Shown here one piece after another: positions 44,459 through 55,324 of a stretch of 64,000 bases of DNA. Origin of the DNA: Mycobacterium palustre (GTDB taxonomy: Bacteria; Actinomycetota; Actinomycetes; Mycobacteriales; Mycobacteriaceae); contig NZ_LQPJ01000105.1 of assembly GCF_002101785.1 (NCBI RefSeq), positions 21,201-85,200 on the forward strand, given 5' to 3'. The notes below the pieces were generated by a model. That model searched no databases. It was not told the DNA's origin and saw nothing but the letters and a program-made list of their open reading frames with translations. The position numbers were made by a program, and so were the translations under genes. Numbering within the stretch: the stretch's first letter is position 1; every line of letters begins with the position of its first letter.

Positions 44459-47400
44459 GTGAGCCCTGACAACAGCGGCGCTTCGATCGACGAAATGCTG
44501 GACCGCGCGGTGCGGGCCATCAACGCCGGCGACCACGTGACCGCCACCGAGCTGGTAGGACGGGTTCTCGAAGTCGACCGCGGCAACCCCGACGCCGAGG
44601 ACCTGCTGCGGGCGCCGGCCCGCTACGGCGAGATCCGCCGGATGACGATCATGTTTGCCGACCTGGTCGACTCGACGGCCCTGTCCACCCGCCTCGAGCC
44701 CGAGACCTATCGCACCGTGGTCGGCGGCTACCGCGACGAGGTGCGCCGGATCGTCGAGCGCTACGAGGGGCACATCAGCTCGACCAAGGGCGACGGGGTG
44801 CTGGCGGTGTTCGGCCACCCCACCGCGCACGAGAACGACCCGCGGCGGGCGGTGGCCGCCGGGCTGGACATCGCCCGCGCGGTGGCGCAGCTCGGCGAGC
44901 GGGCCGAGCGCACCTTCGGGGTGGGCGTCAGCGTGCGGGTCGGCATCCACCGCGGCCTGGTCTACCTCGACACCGACCAGGACGACGTGTACGGGCTGGC
45001 CGCCAACCTGGCCGCCCGCCTGTGCGGCGTGGCCGAGCCGGGCACGGTGGCGATATCGGACGCGGTCGCGCCGCTGGTGCGGGATTCCTACGAGCTGCAC
45101 GCCGGTGCGCCCGCCGCGGTCAAGGGCATCGACGGGCCGATCAACCATCACCGGGTGCTCGGCGAGCGTCCGGACGCGCCGCCGCCGGGGTCGCCGCCGT
45201 TGATCGGGCGCGACGCCGAACGCGCCTGGCTGCAGCGAAGCTGGCAGCGGGCCCGCGACGGGGCGCTGAGCATTCCGGGCATCGTGTTCCGCGGCGAGCC
45301 CGGCATCGGCAAGACCCGGCTCGCGACCGAAGCGGCCGACATCGTCGCGGCCGCCGGCGGCGCGGTCGTCGAGCTCAGGGGCTCGCCGTTGCACACCGAG
45401 ACCGGCCTGCATCCGGTGCGCCGGCTGCTGGAGCGTCGCTGCGGCATCACCCGGCTCACCGGCGGCGCCGAGCGGTTGCGCCTGCTGGGCGGCGAATTGA
45501 CTTCCTGCGCACTGGATCCGGCGAGCGCGGTGCCGCTGTTGGCGCCGGTGCTGGGCATCGGCCCCGAGCACGGCTACCACCCAGCCGCGGTCGAGGGCCG
45601 GACCCTGTACGAGTTGATCGGCGCGACCGTGCGCCGTTACGTGCTGGCGTGCCTGCGCGACCGCCCGGGCCTCGTCATCGCCGACGACGTGCACTGGTTC
45701 GACGCGTCGACCATGGAATTGCTCAGCTCGCTGCTCTCGGCCGCCGACGGGCGCCTCATGGTGGTGGTGACCGGGCGCGACGGCGACTGGATGCAAACCA
45801 GTTGGCCGACAACGGTTTTCGACCTGCCGCCGCTGACCGACGAGCAGTCCGGCGCGTTGATCGAAGCGCTGGACCCCGACGTGTCCGACGAGCGCCGCGC
45901 CGCGGTCAGCGCGCGGTGCGACGGGGTGCCGTTCTACATCGAGCACGTGGTGGCCGCCCTCGGGGCGGGCGGCCCCGAACCGCGGGTGCCCGAGGCGCTG
46001 TACGAGCCGCTGTTCGCCCGGTTGCACGCGCGCAGCGACGTGGTGCCGGTGGTCGAGGCGGCCGCCGTGATCGGGCGCGCCGGCGACCTTCCGTTGCTGC
46101 GGTCCGTGCTGCGGCGCGACAGCGAGGACGTCGACGAGGTCGTGACCGAGCTGGTGCGCCGGCGGGTGCTCGAGCGGCGGGGACCCGAGGGCTGGCGGTT
46201 CCGCCACGAGCTGCTGCGCGAGGTGGCCGCCGAGCTGGCCCCGCCCTCGCTGCGCCGGGACCTGCACGCCCGGGCCGCCCGCGCGCTGCTCGAGGCCGCC
46301 ACCGCCGCCGAACCGGACTGGCGGGTGGTGGCAAGCCATTTCGAGCAGGCCCAGCAACACGACCGGGCCGTCGAGGCCTACCAGAAGGCCTCCGTCGACG
46401 CCCGCCGGCGCGGCGCCATGCAGGAGGCGCTGGCGTGCCTCACCAAGGCGCTGGGCCAGCTCACCAGCTGCATGGCCGGATGCGCGCGGGACCGCAGCGA
46501 GATCACGATCCGGCTCGAGCGGGCGTTTCTCACCGGCGCGCTGGAGGGCGGCACCAGCGGCGAGGCGCCCGCCGATTTCGAACGGTGCCTGGCCCTGGCC
46601 AGCGCCGGCAACTACGACGACGAGCTGTTCAACACGCTCACCGCGCTGATCGGCTACTACGTGCCGCGGGCCGAGCTGCGGCGCGCCCGCGAACTGCTCG
46701 ACTCCCTGGCCGCCCGGGTGACCCGGGAGCGGCCGTGGAGCCGGCCCGTCATCGCGTCGTCGCTGGGTTCGGTGGCCTGGCTGGAAGGCGACTTCGGCAC
46801 CGCCCGCCGCTACCTGCTGGACGCCCTTGCCGACAGCCCGGCCGCCGATCCGGCGGTGCTGGACGCCCCCTCCTGGGTGACGGTGGACCCGATCGCGGCG
46901 GCACACCAGTACCTGGCCTTGACGCACACCGTGTCCGGCGACCTCGATCGCGCCAACGCCGAGCTCGCCGCGTCGGTGCGGCGCTCCGATGAGCTGAGCT
47001 TCCCGCACGATTCGTGCAACAGGGCGCAGACGTATTTCGTGGAGATCTGGGTGTGCCTGGAGGCCGGCCAGACCGAGCAGGCGGCCGCCCTGGTCGCCCG
47101 CCTGCGGGAGCTGAGCCAGCAGACCGGGCTCGATTTGTGGCAATGGGTGGGCAGGACCGAGCACAACACCGTCAAGGCGCTGCGGGCGCTGGACGCCGGC
47201 GCCGACGGCGGCACGCTGCTGGCCGCGGCCGACAAGATCGCGCTGCACGTGGACAGCTCACGCATGATGCACCTCAACATCTATCTGACGTTCAAAGACG
47301 CGATCATCGGCCGGCTCCTGATCGCCGCGGGCCAACCGGAGAAGGCGCGCGAGCGGCTGGACATGGCCCTGCGCCACGCGCGGGAGACGGGAATGCGCTT

Positions 47401-47650
47401 TCACGACGCCGAGCTGATGCGGGTGCGCGCCCACACCTTCGCCGATTTAGGGGAACGCCGCGACGCCCTGGCCGCCGCGCTGGAGTTCGCCCGCAACCAG
47501 GGCGCGGCCCTGTTCGAATTGCGTTGCCTGCTGGACTCTTTCGACCTGCTCGACGACGGCGACCGGCCCCGGCTCGCCGAGGCCGTCCGCCGCTTCCCCG
47601 GGGACGACCGTTGGCCGGAACTCGTTCGGGCGCAACGACTTCTGGCCTGA
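44459..47650 (+). CDS. Class III cyclase / STAND ATPase / TPR regulatory protein
   Basis: A 1063-residue protein. Residues about 58-235 form a class III nucleotide cyclase domain: MFADLVDSTALSTRLEP (metal aspartate), SSTKGDGVLAVFG (specificity lysine and second metal aspartate) and ANLAARLCG (Asn/Arg pair), so catalysis looks possible. An AAA/STAND NTPase follows with FRGEPGIGKTRL (P-loop near 285) and LVIADDVHWFDAS. The C-terminal about 450 residues are TPR-like helices. Unlike Rv0386 there is no LuxR-type DNA-binding end. The GTG at 44459 is chosen because AGGAGG lies six bases before it; the ATG at 44453 would sit directly on that site. Confidence 0.85.
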   Translation: MSPDNSGASIDEMLDRAVRAINAGDHVTATELVGRVLEVDRGNPDAEDLLRAPARYGEIRRMTIMFADLVDSTALSTRLEPETYRTVVGGYRDEVRRIVERYEGHISSTKGDGVLAVFGHPTAHENDPRRAVAAGLDIARAVAQLGERAERTFGVGVSVRVGIHRGLVYLDTDQDDVYGLAANLAARLCGVAEPGTVAISDAVAPLVRDSYELHAGAPAAVKGIDGPINHHRVLGERPDAPPPGSPPLIGRDAERAWLQRSWQRARDGALSIPGIVFRGEPGIGKTRLATEAADIVAAAGGAVVELRGSPLHTETGLHPVRRLLERRCGITRLTGGAERLRLLGGELTSCALDPASAVPLLAPVLGIGPEHGYHPAAVEGRTLYELIGATVRRYVLACLRDRPGLVIADDVHWFDASTMELLSSLLSAADGRLMVVVTGRDGDWMQTSWPTTVFDLPPLTDEQSGALIEALDPDVSDERRAAVSARCDGVPFYIEHVVAALGAGGPEPRVPEALYEPLFARLHARSDVVPVVEAAAVIGRAGDLPLLRSVLRRDSEDVDEVVTELVRRRVLERRGPEGWRFRHELLREVAAELAPPSLRRDLHARAARALLEAATAAEPDWRVVASHFEQAQQHDRAVEAYQKASVDARRRGAMQEALACLTKALGQLTSCMAGCARDRSEITIRLERAFLTGALEGGTSGEAPADFERCLALASAGNYDDELFNTLTALIGYYVPRAELRRARELLDSLAARVTRERPWSRPVIASSLGSVAWLEGDFGTARRYLLDALADSPAADPAVLDAPSWVTVDPIAAAHQYLALTHTVSGDLDRANAELAASVRRSDELSFPHDSCNRAQTYFVEIWVCLEAGQTEQAAALVARLRELSQQTGLDLWQWVGRTEHNTVKALRALDAGADGGTLLAAADKIALHVDSSRMMHLNIYLTFKDAIIGRLLIAAGQPEKARERLDMALRHARETGMRFHDAELMRVRAHTFADLGERRDALAAALEFARNQGAALFELRCLLDSFDLLDDGDRPRLAEAVRRFPGDDRWPELVRAQRLLA

Positions 47651-47662
47651 CGGCCCCCGGTT

Positions 47663-48490
47663 CTACAGGTAGCGGTGGTGCAGCTCGTCGGGGGTGTTCG
47701 ACCGTTGTTCCAGCGCCGCGATGTTCTCGGCGACGTCGGTGCTCTCCCGCTTGGCGACCGCGCGCGCCAGCACGGGGAACAGCCGGAACCGGCTGGGCGG
47801 GTGCAGGTACCAGGAAGCCAGCGCCGCCGTCCACGCCGCCTGGTGCACCCGCTTTTGCTCCGCGGCGTCGCGGTGCGCGGCCATCGAGTAGGCGAACAGC
47901 CACGCCCCCTGGCGCATGTTCGTCAGCACCCGGTCGAAGAAGCCGAGCTCGTCGGGTATCAGCCGGCGCATCCAAACCAGCCCCGGGGAGAGCCGCTGCA
48001 TCTCCTCGACCATGCCCGGCATCTGCGAGCACAGCAGCGCGTTGACGCGGTTGAAGTCGGGCTCCAAGGTGTCCAGCGAGTCGGCGGCGACCGCGAAGCA
48101 CGCCATGCCCAGATCGAAGCTGATGTGCGCGGTGAACGCGCTCATCAGGTGCTGCAGGATGACCGCTTCGCCGTCGTGATCCCCGACGAACGGCACCTCC
48201 CACGGCAGCGTCAGGCCGTGGTACTCGCCGGGGTGGAAGTGCGCGTTGAGCGCGTCGAAGTAGCGCTGCGCGAACGCCACGTCGAGCTGCGCGACGCGGC
48301 GCCCGTCTTGGAACCCGCCCCTGTCGATGTCGTCCCGGATGGCGAGCGTGACGCGCTTGTAGACGGCGGCGAAGTAGCCGAGATGGCTCTCGGCGGCCTT
48401 GGACCACTCGATGATCCGCTCGACGTTGCTCACCACGTCGTCGACGTCCGTGGCCCGCGCCAGGCGGGGCGGCACCAGCGACGACCTCAC
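47663..48490 (-). CDS. DUF5995 family protein
   Basis: A 275-residue helical protein of the DUF5995 family. Histidine- and acid-rich helices such as YFDALNAHFHPGEY, LMSAFTAHISFDLGMACF and SMAAHRDAAEQKRVHQ contain conserved-looking His/Asp/Glu residues that could bind metal, but no known catalytic motif is present. The GTG at 48490 overlaps the stop of the DUF2236 gene (GTGA), so the two proteins are probably made together. Function is unknown. Its placement beside a predicted haem oxygenase suggests a helper or partner role (inference). Confidence 0.7.
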   Translation of the reverse strand: MRSSLVPPRLARATDVDDVVSNVERIIEWSKAAESHLGYFAAVYKRVTLAIRDDIDRGGFQDGRRVAQLDVAFAQRYFDALNAHFHPGEYHGLTLPWEVPFVGDHDGEAVILQHLMSAFTAHISFDLGMACFAVAADSLDTLEPDFNRVNALLCSQMPGMVEEMQRLSPGLVWMRRLIPDELGFFDRVLTNMRQGAWLFAYSMAAHRDAAEQKRVHQAAWTAALASWYLHPPSRFRLFPVLARAVAKRESTDVAENIAALEQRSNTPDELHHRYL

Positions 48491-49662
48491 GTGGACAGCT
48501 CCCAGGTGCGGGCGAGGTGATCGGGCATGTCGAACGGGGCCCGCTCGCCGCCCCGCTCGAGCCGGAATATGCCGTGCAACAGGTTGCGCCCGAACGGGTA
48601 TGCCAGCTCCGACATGGCCCGGTACCGCGGCAGGTCGCGTTCGCTTCGCCCGAAGACGTGCACGTAAGCCCACTTCGTCAGGGACCCGAGCCGCCCGAGG
48701 TCGTCGACGAGATCCGACTTGGGCACCAACAGCATGTCGGCGGCCTCGTCGCCGATCAGGTGGCGGATCAACGGCGGGATCGTGTCGTCGAATCGATGGA
48801 AGGGCGTCAGCTCGTCGAGGAGTTTGAGCAGCGCGGCCGCCATTTCCTGTCCCTCGGGGGACGCCCGAAACTGCCTGCGCCGGATGGCGTTCACCAGCGC
48901 GGCGGCCTCGGTGACGTCGTGCGCCATCATCTCGTCGCGCACCCCGAGCAGGTGCCCGATGACGTTCCAGGTGTGCAGGTAGGCGTCGACGTCCTTGGCG
49001 GGCAGGCGCACCCCGAGGCGGGGCATCGGCTCGGCGACGACGTAGGAGAAGGTGAGCAGGGTCCCGGCCAGGTCCTCCTGGTTGATCGGTGTGCCCCAGT
49101 TGCGCGCGTCCCACAGTCGGGGATCCTTTCGGTTGCGGGCCTTGATCAGGTTGCGCACGGCGGAATGCATCAGCCGGACCCGCTGGATGGTGCGGCGGCC
49201 CTTGCCGTGGTCGTCGAGGCCGCCGACGGCGAGCGCGTCCATCAGGAATTGGCCCGTCTCCATCACGCGCCGACGCGCGTCCGTGTCGAGGCGGGCGGTC
49301 AGGTGCAGCACCTTGACGCCGTTGGCCGCCGCGTACGCCGCCGGAAGCGACGCGCAGAACAGGCACAGCGTGATGAGCACGCCCCAGGTCTCGAAGATCT
49401 GCTGCCCGCGCTTGATCTTGTCCGGGTCGGCCCACGGCGGCAGCGGTTGGGTGTCGGCCAGGTAGTCCCGGATCTCCCGGGGCAAACCCGGCGGCACCAC
49501 CTGATCGTTGCTGACCAACGTGCGCATGATCGCGTTGACCGCGCCGATCTCGCCCCGCTCGAGCACGGCCTCGACCCTCTTGTCGACGGCCGAATCGCCT
49601 TCGCCCCGCATCCGATCGAGCAGGGCGTCCGTCCATTTCGAGCTCGCGCCGCGCCTGGGCAT
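48487..49662 (-). CDS. DUF2236/MpaB-family oxygenase-like protein (latex-clearing-protein fold)
   Basis: A 391-residue protein of the DUF2236 family, which includes latex-clearing protein (a b-type haem rubber dioxygenase) and MpaB. The central helix AYLHTWNVIGHLLGVRDEMM resembles the conserved helix of this family, and VLITLCLFCASLPAAYAAANG is a hydrophobic helix. A haem-linked oxygenase role is inferred from the family. The substrate is unknown. I chose the ATG at 49662, which has GGAAG eight bases upstream, over a GTG at 49677. It is coupled to the DUF5995 gene and adjoins hspR. Confidence 0.8.
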   Translation of the reverse strand: MPRRGASSKWTDALLDRMRGEGDSAVDKRVEAVLERGEIGAVNAIMRTLVSNDQVVPPGLPREIRDYLADTQPLPPWADPDKIKRGQQIFETWGVLITLCLFCASLPAAYAAANGVKVLHLTARLDTDARRRVMETGQFLMDALAVGGLDDHGKGRRTIQRVRLMHSAVRNLIKARNRKDPRLWDARNWGTPINQEDLAGTLLTFSYVVAEPMPRLGVRLPAKDVDAYLHTWNVIGHLLGVRDEMMAHDVTEAAALVNAIRRRQFRASPEGQEMAAALLKLLDELTPFHRFDDTIPPLIRHLIGDEAADMLLVPKSDLVDDLGRLGSLTKWAYVHVFGRSERDLPRYRAMSELAYPFGRNLLHGIFRLERGGERAPFDMPDHLARTWELST

Positions 49663-49762
49663 GTAGGTAGCTTCCACAGAATCGGCGGCTATTGCTAGGG
49701 CCTGCGGCCAGTTAAGTACGTTTCGGCGGCCGGACGAGTAGCCGGCTACGCACCGGCGGGCG

Positions 49763-50161
49763 TCAGCCGCGCGCCTTGCGCGGCTGCCACACCACCACGG
49801 CGGTGCTCTTGGGCAGCACCGCGAGGTCGCGGCGCGGGGTGCCGCGCATTTGAGCCAACTCCTCGGTCAACTCCTTCACCCGCGCCTGCAGGGCTTCCAC
49901 CTGGTTGGTGAGCTCGATGATCCGCTTGATCCCGGCCAGGTTGACGCCCTCGTCCTGCGACAGCCGCTGCACCTCGCGCAGCAGTTCGACGTCGTGCTGC
50001 GAATAGCGCCGTCCCCCACCGGACGTGCGCCTCGGGCTGACCAGCCCGAGGCGGTCGTAGGTGCGCAGGGTTTGGGCGTGCATGCCGGCCAGCTCGGCGG
50101 CCACCGAGATCAGAAACGTCCGCGAGTCCGGTTCCTTGGGGGTCCGTGAGTTTCCGGCCAT
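49763..50161 (-). CDS. hspR: Heat-shock repressor HspR
   Basis: A 132-residue MerR-family repressor. The winged helix-turn-helix reads ISVAAELAGMHAQTLRTYDRLGLVSPRRT at residues about 18-45 (AAELAGMHAQTLRTYDRLGL is the core). A leucine-rich coiled coil (LTNQVEALQARVKELTEEL) serves dimerisation. HspR binds HAIR palindromes and represses dnaK and clpB, using DnaK as co-repressor. It is the last gene of the dnaK operon and its ATG overlaps the dnaJ1 stop by one base (TGATG). Two HAIR sites upstream of dnaK and one at clpB are present in this window. Confidence 0.95.
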   Translation of the reverse strand: MAGNSRTPKEPDSRTFLISVAAELAGMHAQTLRTYDRLGLVSPRRTSGGGRRYSQHDVELLREVQRLSQDEGVNLAGIKRIIELTNQVEALQARVKELTEELAQMRGTPRRDLAVLPKSTAVVVWQPRKARG

Positions 50162-51339
50162 CAGCGATTACCCGCCCATCCCGCACGTGGGTTGAATCCA
50201 CTGGCGCGCTCGGCGGCCGCGTAGGCCTCCAGCGCCTCCTGCGCCTTGCCCTCCAGGTTCGGCGGCACGGCCACCTTCACGGTGACCAGCAGGTCGCCGT
50301 TGCCGCCGCCGCGCTTGGGCACGCCGCGTCCACGCACCCGCAGGATGCGGCCGTCGGCGGTGCCCTTGGGCACCCGCACACCGACCTTGCCGTCCAGCGT
50401 GGGCACCGAAAGCGTTGAGCCCAAAGCCAATTCGGCGAAGCTCACCGGAACGGTGACGGTCAGGTCGTCGCCGTCGCGGCCGAAGACCTTGTCGGGGCGC
50501 ACGTGCACCGTCACGTACAGGTCGCCCGACGGCGCCCCCCGCAGCCCGGCCTCGCCCTGCCCGGGCAGCCGGATCCGCTGGCCGTCCTCGACGCCGGGCG
50601 GGATCCGGACGTTGATGGTGCGGGTGCGGGTGGTCACCCCGGTGCCCTTGCACTCCTTGCAGGGGTGCTCGATGATCGAGCCGCTGCCCCGGCAGTCGGT
50701 GCACGGCTCGGAGAAGCCGAACGCGCCCTGGTTGCGGTTGATCACGCCGGAGCCGTTGCAGCTGGGGCACACCTTCGGGCTGGTGCCCGGGCGCGCGCCG
50801 CTGCCATGGCAGTTCGTGCACGGCGCCGGGCTGGTCAGCCGCAGCGGCATCGCCACGCCCTTGGCGGCCTCGACGAAATCGAGCTCGGCCTCGGTCTCGA
50901 GGTCGTTGCCCCGCCTAGGCCGGCTGGGGCGTGGGCTGGCGCCGCGGCCGAACAGGCCGCCGAACAGGTCCCCGATGTTGGCGCCGCCGCTGCGGCCGGC
51001 GGCGTCGAACAGGTCGCTGAGGTTGAACTCGGCGCCGTCGCCGCCGACGTTGAAGGTAAAGCCGCTGCCGCCGTCGAAGCGCCGGCCGCCGAAAGCGCCG
51101 CCGGCGAACAGGCGGCGGGTTTCGTCGTACTCCTTGCGCTTGGCCGGATCGGACAAGACGTTGTGCGCCTCCGACACCGCCTTGAAGCGTTCGCCGGCGG
51201 CCGGGTTGTCGGGGTTGGCGTCCGGGTGCAGGTCGCGCGCCAGCTTGCGGTAGGCGCGTTTGATCTCTTCTTGGCTGGCGTCAGAGGAGACGCCCAGCTC
51301 CTTGTAGAAGTCCTTTTCGACCCATTCACGCTGGGCCAT
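50161..51339 (-). CDS. dnaJ1: Chaperone DnaJ
   Basis: A 392-residue type I Hsp40. The J domain (residues 1-75) has the HPD motif at 38-40. A Gly/Phe-rich linker follows ([15 protein letters not shown]). Four CxxCxGxG zinc-finger repeats lie between about 174 and 235 ([32 protein letters not shown]). Two C-terminal substrate-binding domains complete it. It delivers unfolded proteins to DnaK and stimulates its ATPase. It lies 55 bases after grpE in the dnaK operon and is coupled to hspR. Confidence 0.96.
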   Translation of the reverse strand: MAQREWVEKDFYKELGVSSDASQEEIKRAYRKLARDLHPDANPDNPAAGERFKAVSEAHNVLSDPAKRKEYDETRRLFAGGAFGGRRFDGGSGFTFNVGGDGAEFNLSDLFDAAGRSGGANIGDLFGGLFGRGASPRPSRPRRGNDLETEAELDFVEAAKGVAMPLRLTSPAPCTNCHGSGARPGTSPKVCPSCNGSGVINRNQGAFGFSEPCTDCRGSGSIIEHPCKECKGTGVTTRTRTINVRIPPGVEDGQRIRLPGQGEAGLRGAPSGDLYVTVHVRPDKVFGRDGDDLTVTVPVSFAELALGSTLSVPTLDGKVGVRVPKGTADGRILRVRGRGVPKRGGGNGDLLVTVKVAVPPNLEGKAQEALEAYAAAERASGFNPRAGWAGNR

Positions 51340-51394
51340 GCCGCGTCACCCCCTTTCACCTTTCTCTATGTATTTGTCTTTTCGATTGTTGTGC

Positions 51395-52053
51395 CTAGTC
51401 ACCTGCGGCGTCGGCGTTATCGCCCGTGTCGCGCGGTGGGGTTTCGGACGGCGAGCCGTCTTCGGCCCCGCCCGCGGCGGTGTCCGGGATGGTGTCGACG
51501 ACGCCGACCAGGGCGTGACGCAGGACCTGGTCGCCCAGCTTGTAGCCCTGCCGCATCACGGTGCCGATCACCGGCTTGGAGCCGTCGGCGCCGTCGCCCT
51601 CGTGCTGCACCGCTTCGTGCAGCACCGGGTCGAAGTCCTCGCCTTCCTCGCCGAACGCGGTCAGGCCGAGGCCGGTCAGCGCGCCCATCAGCTTGTCGGC
51701 CACCGACTTCAGCGGGCCCGACTCGAGGTCGCCGTGCTTGCGCGCCCGGTCGAGATCGTCGAGCACGCCCAGCAATTGGCCCACGACGGCCGCCTTGGCC
51801 CGGTCGGCCGCGGCCTGCTGGTCGCGCAGCGCCCGCTTGCGGTAGTTGGTGAAGTCGGCCTGCACCCGTTGCAGATCGGCGGTCAGCTCGGCGACCTTGT
51901 CGGACGCCTTGTCTTCCGACCGGCCGGGCGCGGTCGCCCCCGGCGCCCCTTCCGGCTCAGCGGGGCCGGAAGGGGCGTGCCGGACCTCGCCGGTCTCGGG
52001 GTCGATGCGCCGCTTGTCGGTGATCGTCACCTGTTCCTGGGGGTTTCCGTCCG

Positions 52054-52057
<4 letters not shown>
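51395..52057 (-). CDS. grpE: Nucleotide exchange factor GrpE
   Basis: A 220-residue GrpE that releases ADP from DnaK. The long N-terminal helix contains the core [20 protein letters not shown], where the family FxNYRKR signature is seen, followed by the C-terminal beta domain ([35 protein letters not shown]). The ends are acidic and disordered. The GTG at 52057 overlaps the dnaK stop (GTGA). It is the second gene of the heat-shock operon. Confidence 0.95.
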
Positions 52058-53922
<1,865 letters not shown>

Positions 53923-53963
53923 GGTGATTCCTCCTGGGTAGTAGAGCTTGTTTCCTGCGCTAT

Positions 53964-53984
53964 GCTGAGTGAACCCCGCTCAAG
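53964..53984 (-). promoter_or_regulatory. HAIR operator 1 of dnaK
   Basis: GCTGAGT-N7-GCTCAAG is a near match to the HspR inverted repeat CTTGAGT-N7-ACTCAAG. It lies about 40 bases upstream of the dnaK start codon, within the leader or core promoter. Confidence 0.85.
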
Positions 53985-54018
53985 CCTGCCCGTTTGGCCG
54001 CCGGGGTGTCAACCCAGT

Positions 54019-54039
54019 CTTGAGCCTAGTTCACTCAAC
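54019..54039 (-). promoter_or_regulatory. HAIR operator 2 of dnaK
   Basis: CTTGAGC-N7-ACTCAAC fits the HAIR consensus. It lies about 35 bases further from dnaK than the first site. A TTGACA at 54012-54007 on the minus strand between the two sites is a candidate -35 element, so bound HspR dimers would flank the promoter. Confidence 0.87.
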
Positions 54040-54128
54040 TTGCTGATCATCTTAACGGTGGGCGCCGCGGGCTTGTTCCCGGGGCCCGACGCTCAAGGGG
54101 GCGAGCGGCGCGCCGTGCGCAGGCCCGA

Positions 54129-54296
54129 AGCCCTGAGCTCACACTCGGCGCCCACATTTCACACTCGACGGCGCCGGCTTTCAGTGTGTGATGCCGGCGC
54201 CCTGCGCGCACATTTGCCACCCTCAGCTCACACCGAAAGCCCACACTTCACACCCGCCGCCCTCAGCACACACGCGCCGCCCAGGCTTCACGCTGG
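54129..54296. repeat. Degenerate array of TCACAC motifs in the dnaK-LysR gap
   Basis: This part of the 365-base gap between dnaK and the LysR gene holds at least seven spaced copies of TCACAC-like motifs, often followed by (T/C)CG and GCG. Examples are CTCACACTCGGCG, TTCACACTCGACGGCG, CTCACACCG, CTTCACACCCGCCG, GCACACACGCGCCG and CTTCACGC, with one opposite-strand copy (TCAGTGTGTGATG). Spacing varies from 10 to 40 bases. The same core occurs in the tandem repeat at 35.7 kb. No gene is supported here. The rest of the gap is dnaK promoter. Confidence 0.6.
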
Positions 54297-55229
54297 CCCG
54301 ACCGAGTCGGGAATCATCTCCTCGATCAGCGAAAACACCGCGCGGGTGGCGGCCGTTGGCGGCCGGGTCGCCGACATGGCGACGTAGAGGCGCCAGCACA
54401 GGTCGTAATCGGAGATCCGGACGGTCGCCAGGCCGTCGTCGCCGATCTCGTCGAGGATGAACCGGCTCAAAAAGCCGATGCCCAGGCCGTTGCGAACGTG
54501 GGTCGCGGTGGTGGCGATGTCGGCGACCTCGAGGGCGACCGTGCGCTCGACGCCGGCGGCGGCGAACGCGCGGTCGACCACGGCGCGATCGCCGTAGCCG
54601 GGCGGGCCGTCGACGAACGACATTCCGGCCAGCTCGGCCAGCGCCACCGACTCCCGCCCGGCGAGCGGGTGGCCGGCGGGCACGATCAGCAGCAACGGAA
54701 AGGCGGCGACGAGGCGGGAGTGCAGGTCGGGCGGCGGCCCGTCAGGAAAGACCAGCAAGGCGACGTCGAGGTCGCCGTCGCGGAGCTGCTGCGCCAGGCC
54801 CGCCGAACCGGCCCGGGCGAAACGGAATTGGACCAGCACGCCGGGATGCCGGGCACGCAGGTCGGCGAGCAGCGCGGGCAGGTCGACGTTGTTGATCGAC
54901 ATCAGCGTCCCCAGCTTGACGGTGCCGCTGATGGCCCCGAGGCGGGCCGCGACGGCTTCCTTGCCCGCGCGGGCGGCGTCGACGGCCGCCCTGGCGTGGG
55001 GCTCGAGTTCGCGGCCCGCCGGGGTGAGCGCCACCCCGGCCGGGCCCCGGACGAACAGATCCGCGCCGAGCTCGCGCTCGAGGGCCTTGATCGTCGCGGA
55101 GACCCCGGACTGCACGACGTGCAGCCGCTTGGCGGCGCGCGTGAAGCTGAGGTGGTCCGCGACCGCAAGGAAGTACTCCAGGTGGCGAAGCTCCACCGAG
55201 CCATTATCACCGTCGGTGATGACGTTCAT
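54288..55229 (-). CDS. LysR-family transcriptional regulator
   Basis: A 313-residue LysR protein. The winged helix-turn-helix is at about residues 12-75 (LEYFLAVADHLSFTRAAKRL, then VVQSGVSATIKALERELG). An effector-binding domain follows (GTLMSINNVDLPALLADLRA). It is divergent from the aldehyde dehydrogenase operon and probably controls it in response to a substrate or product. An ATG at 55229 is chosen; a GTG at 55196 would be a shorter form starting VELRHLEYF. A perfect ATCTC-N7-GAGAT repeat, a typical LysR site, lies seven bases upstream of the ATG. Confidence 0.87.
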   Translation of the reverse strand: MNVITDGDNGSVELRHLEYFLAVADHLSFTRAAKRLHVVQSGVSATIKALERELGADLFVRGPAGVALTPAGRELEPHARAAVDAARAGKEAVAARLGAISGTVKLGTLMSINNVDLPALLADLRARHPGVLVQFRFARAGSAGLAQQLRDGDLDVALLVFPDGPPPDLHSRLVAAFPLLLIVPAGHPLAGRESVALAELAGMSFVDGPPGYGDRAVVDRAFAAAGVERTVALEVADIATTATHVRNGLGIGFLSRFILDEIGDDGLATVRISDYDLCWRLYVAMSATRPPTAATRAVFSLIEEMIPDSVGPA

Positions 55230-55235
55230 CAGGAA

Positions 55236-55252
55236 ATCTCGTTGGCTGAGAT
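55236..55252. promoter_or_regulatory. LysR-type operator (ATCTC-N7-GAGAT)
   Basis: A perfect 5-7-5 inverted repeat, containing the T-N11-A pattern bound by LysR regulators. It lies in the 95-base gap between the divergent LysR and aldehyde dehydrogenase genes, close to the LysR start codon, which suggests autorepression together with control of the divergent operon. Confidence 0.6.
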
Positions 55253-55324
55253 ACCACCTGTCGACGTAGTGTCGGCTGAACCCCTTCGCCGTTCACTCCC
55301 ATCCCTCACCCGGACGGTGCCCGC

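Noticed and set aside
44459..47650. Calling the cyclase protein a LuxR-family regulator by position alone (Rv0386)
   Set aside because: No LuxR-type helix-turn-helix is visible at the C-terminus.
49738..49749. Perfect 12-bp palindrome GTAGCCGGCTAC downstream of hspR as a terminator
   Set aside because: The stem has no loop and no U-tract, so it is not a convincing intrinsic terminator; palindromes of this size are common at this base composition.
54129..54296. CRISPR array
   Set aside because: The repeated core is only 6-12 bases, the spacing is irregular and copies are degenerate; no cas genes are present.
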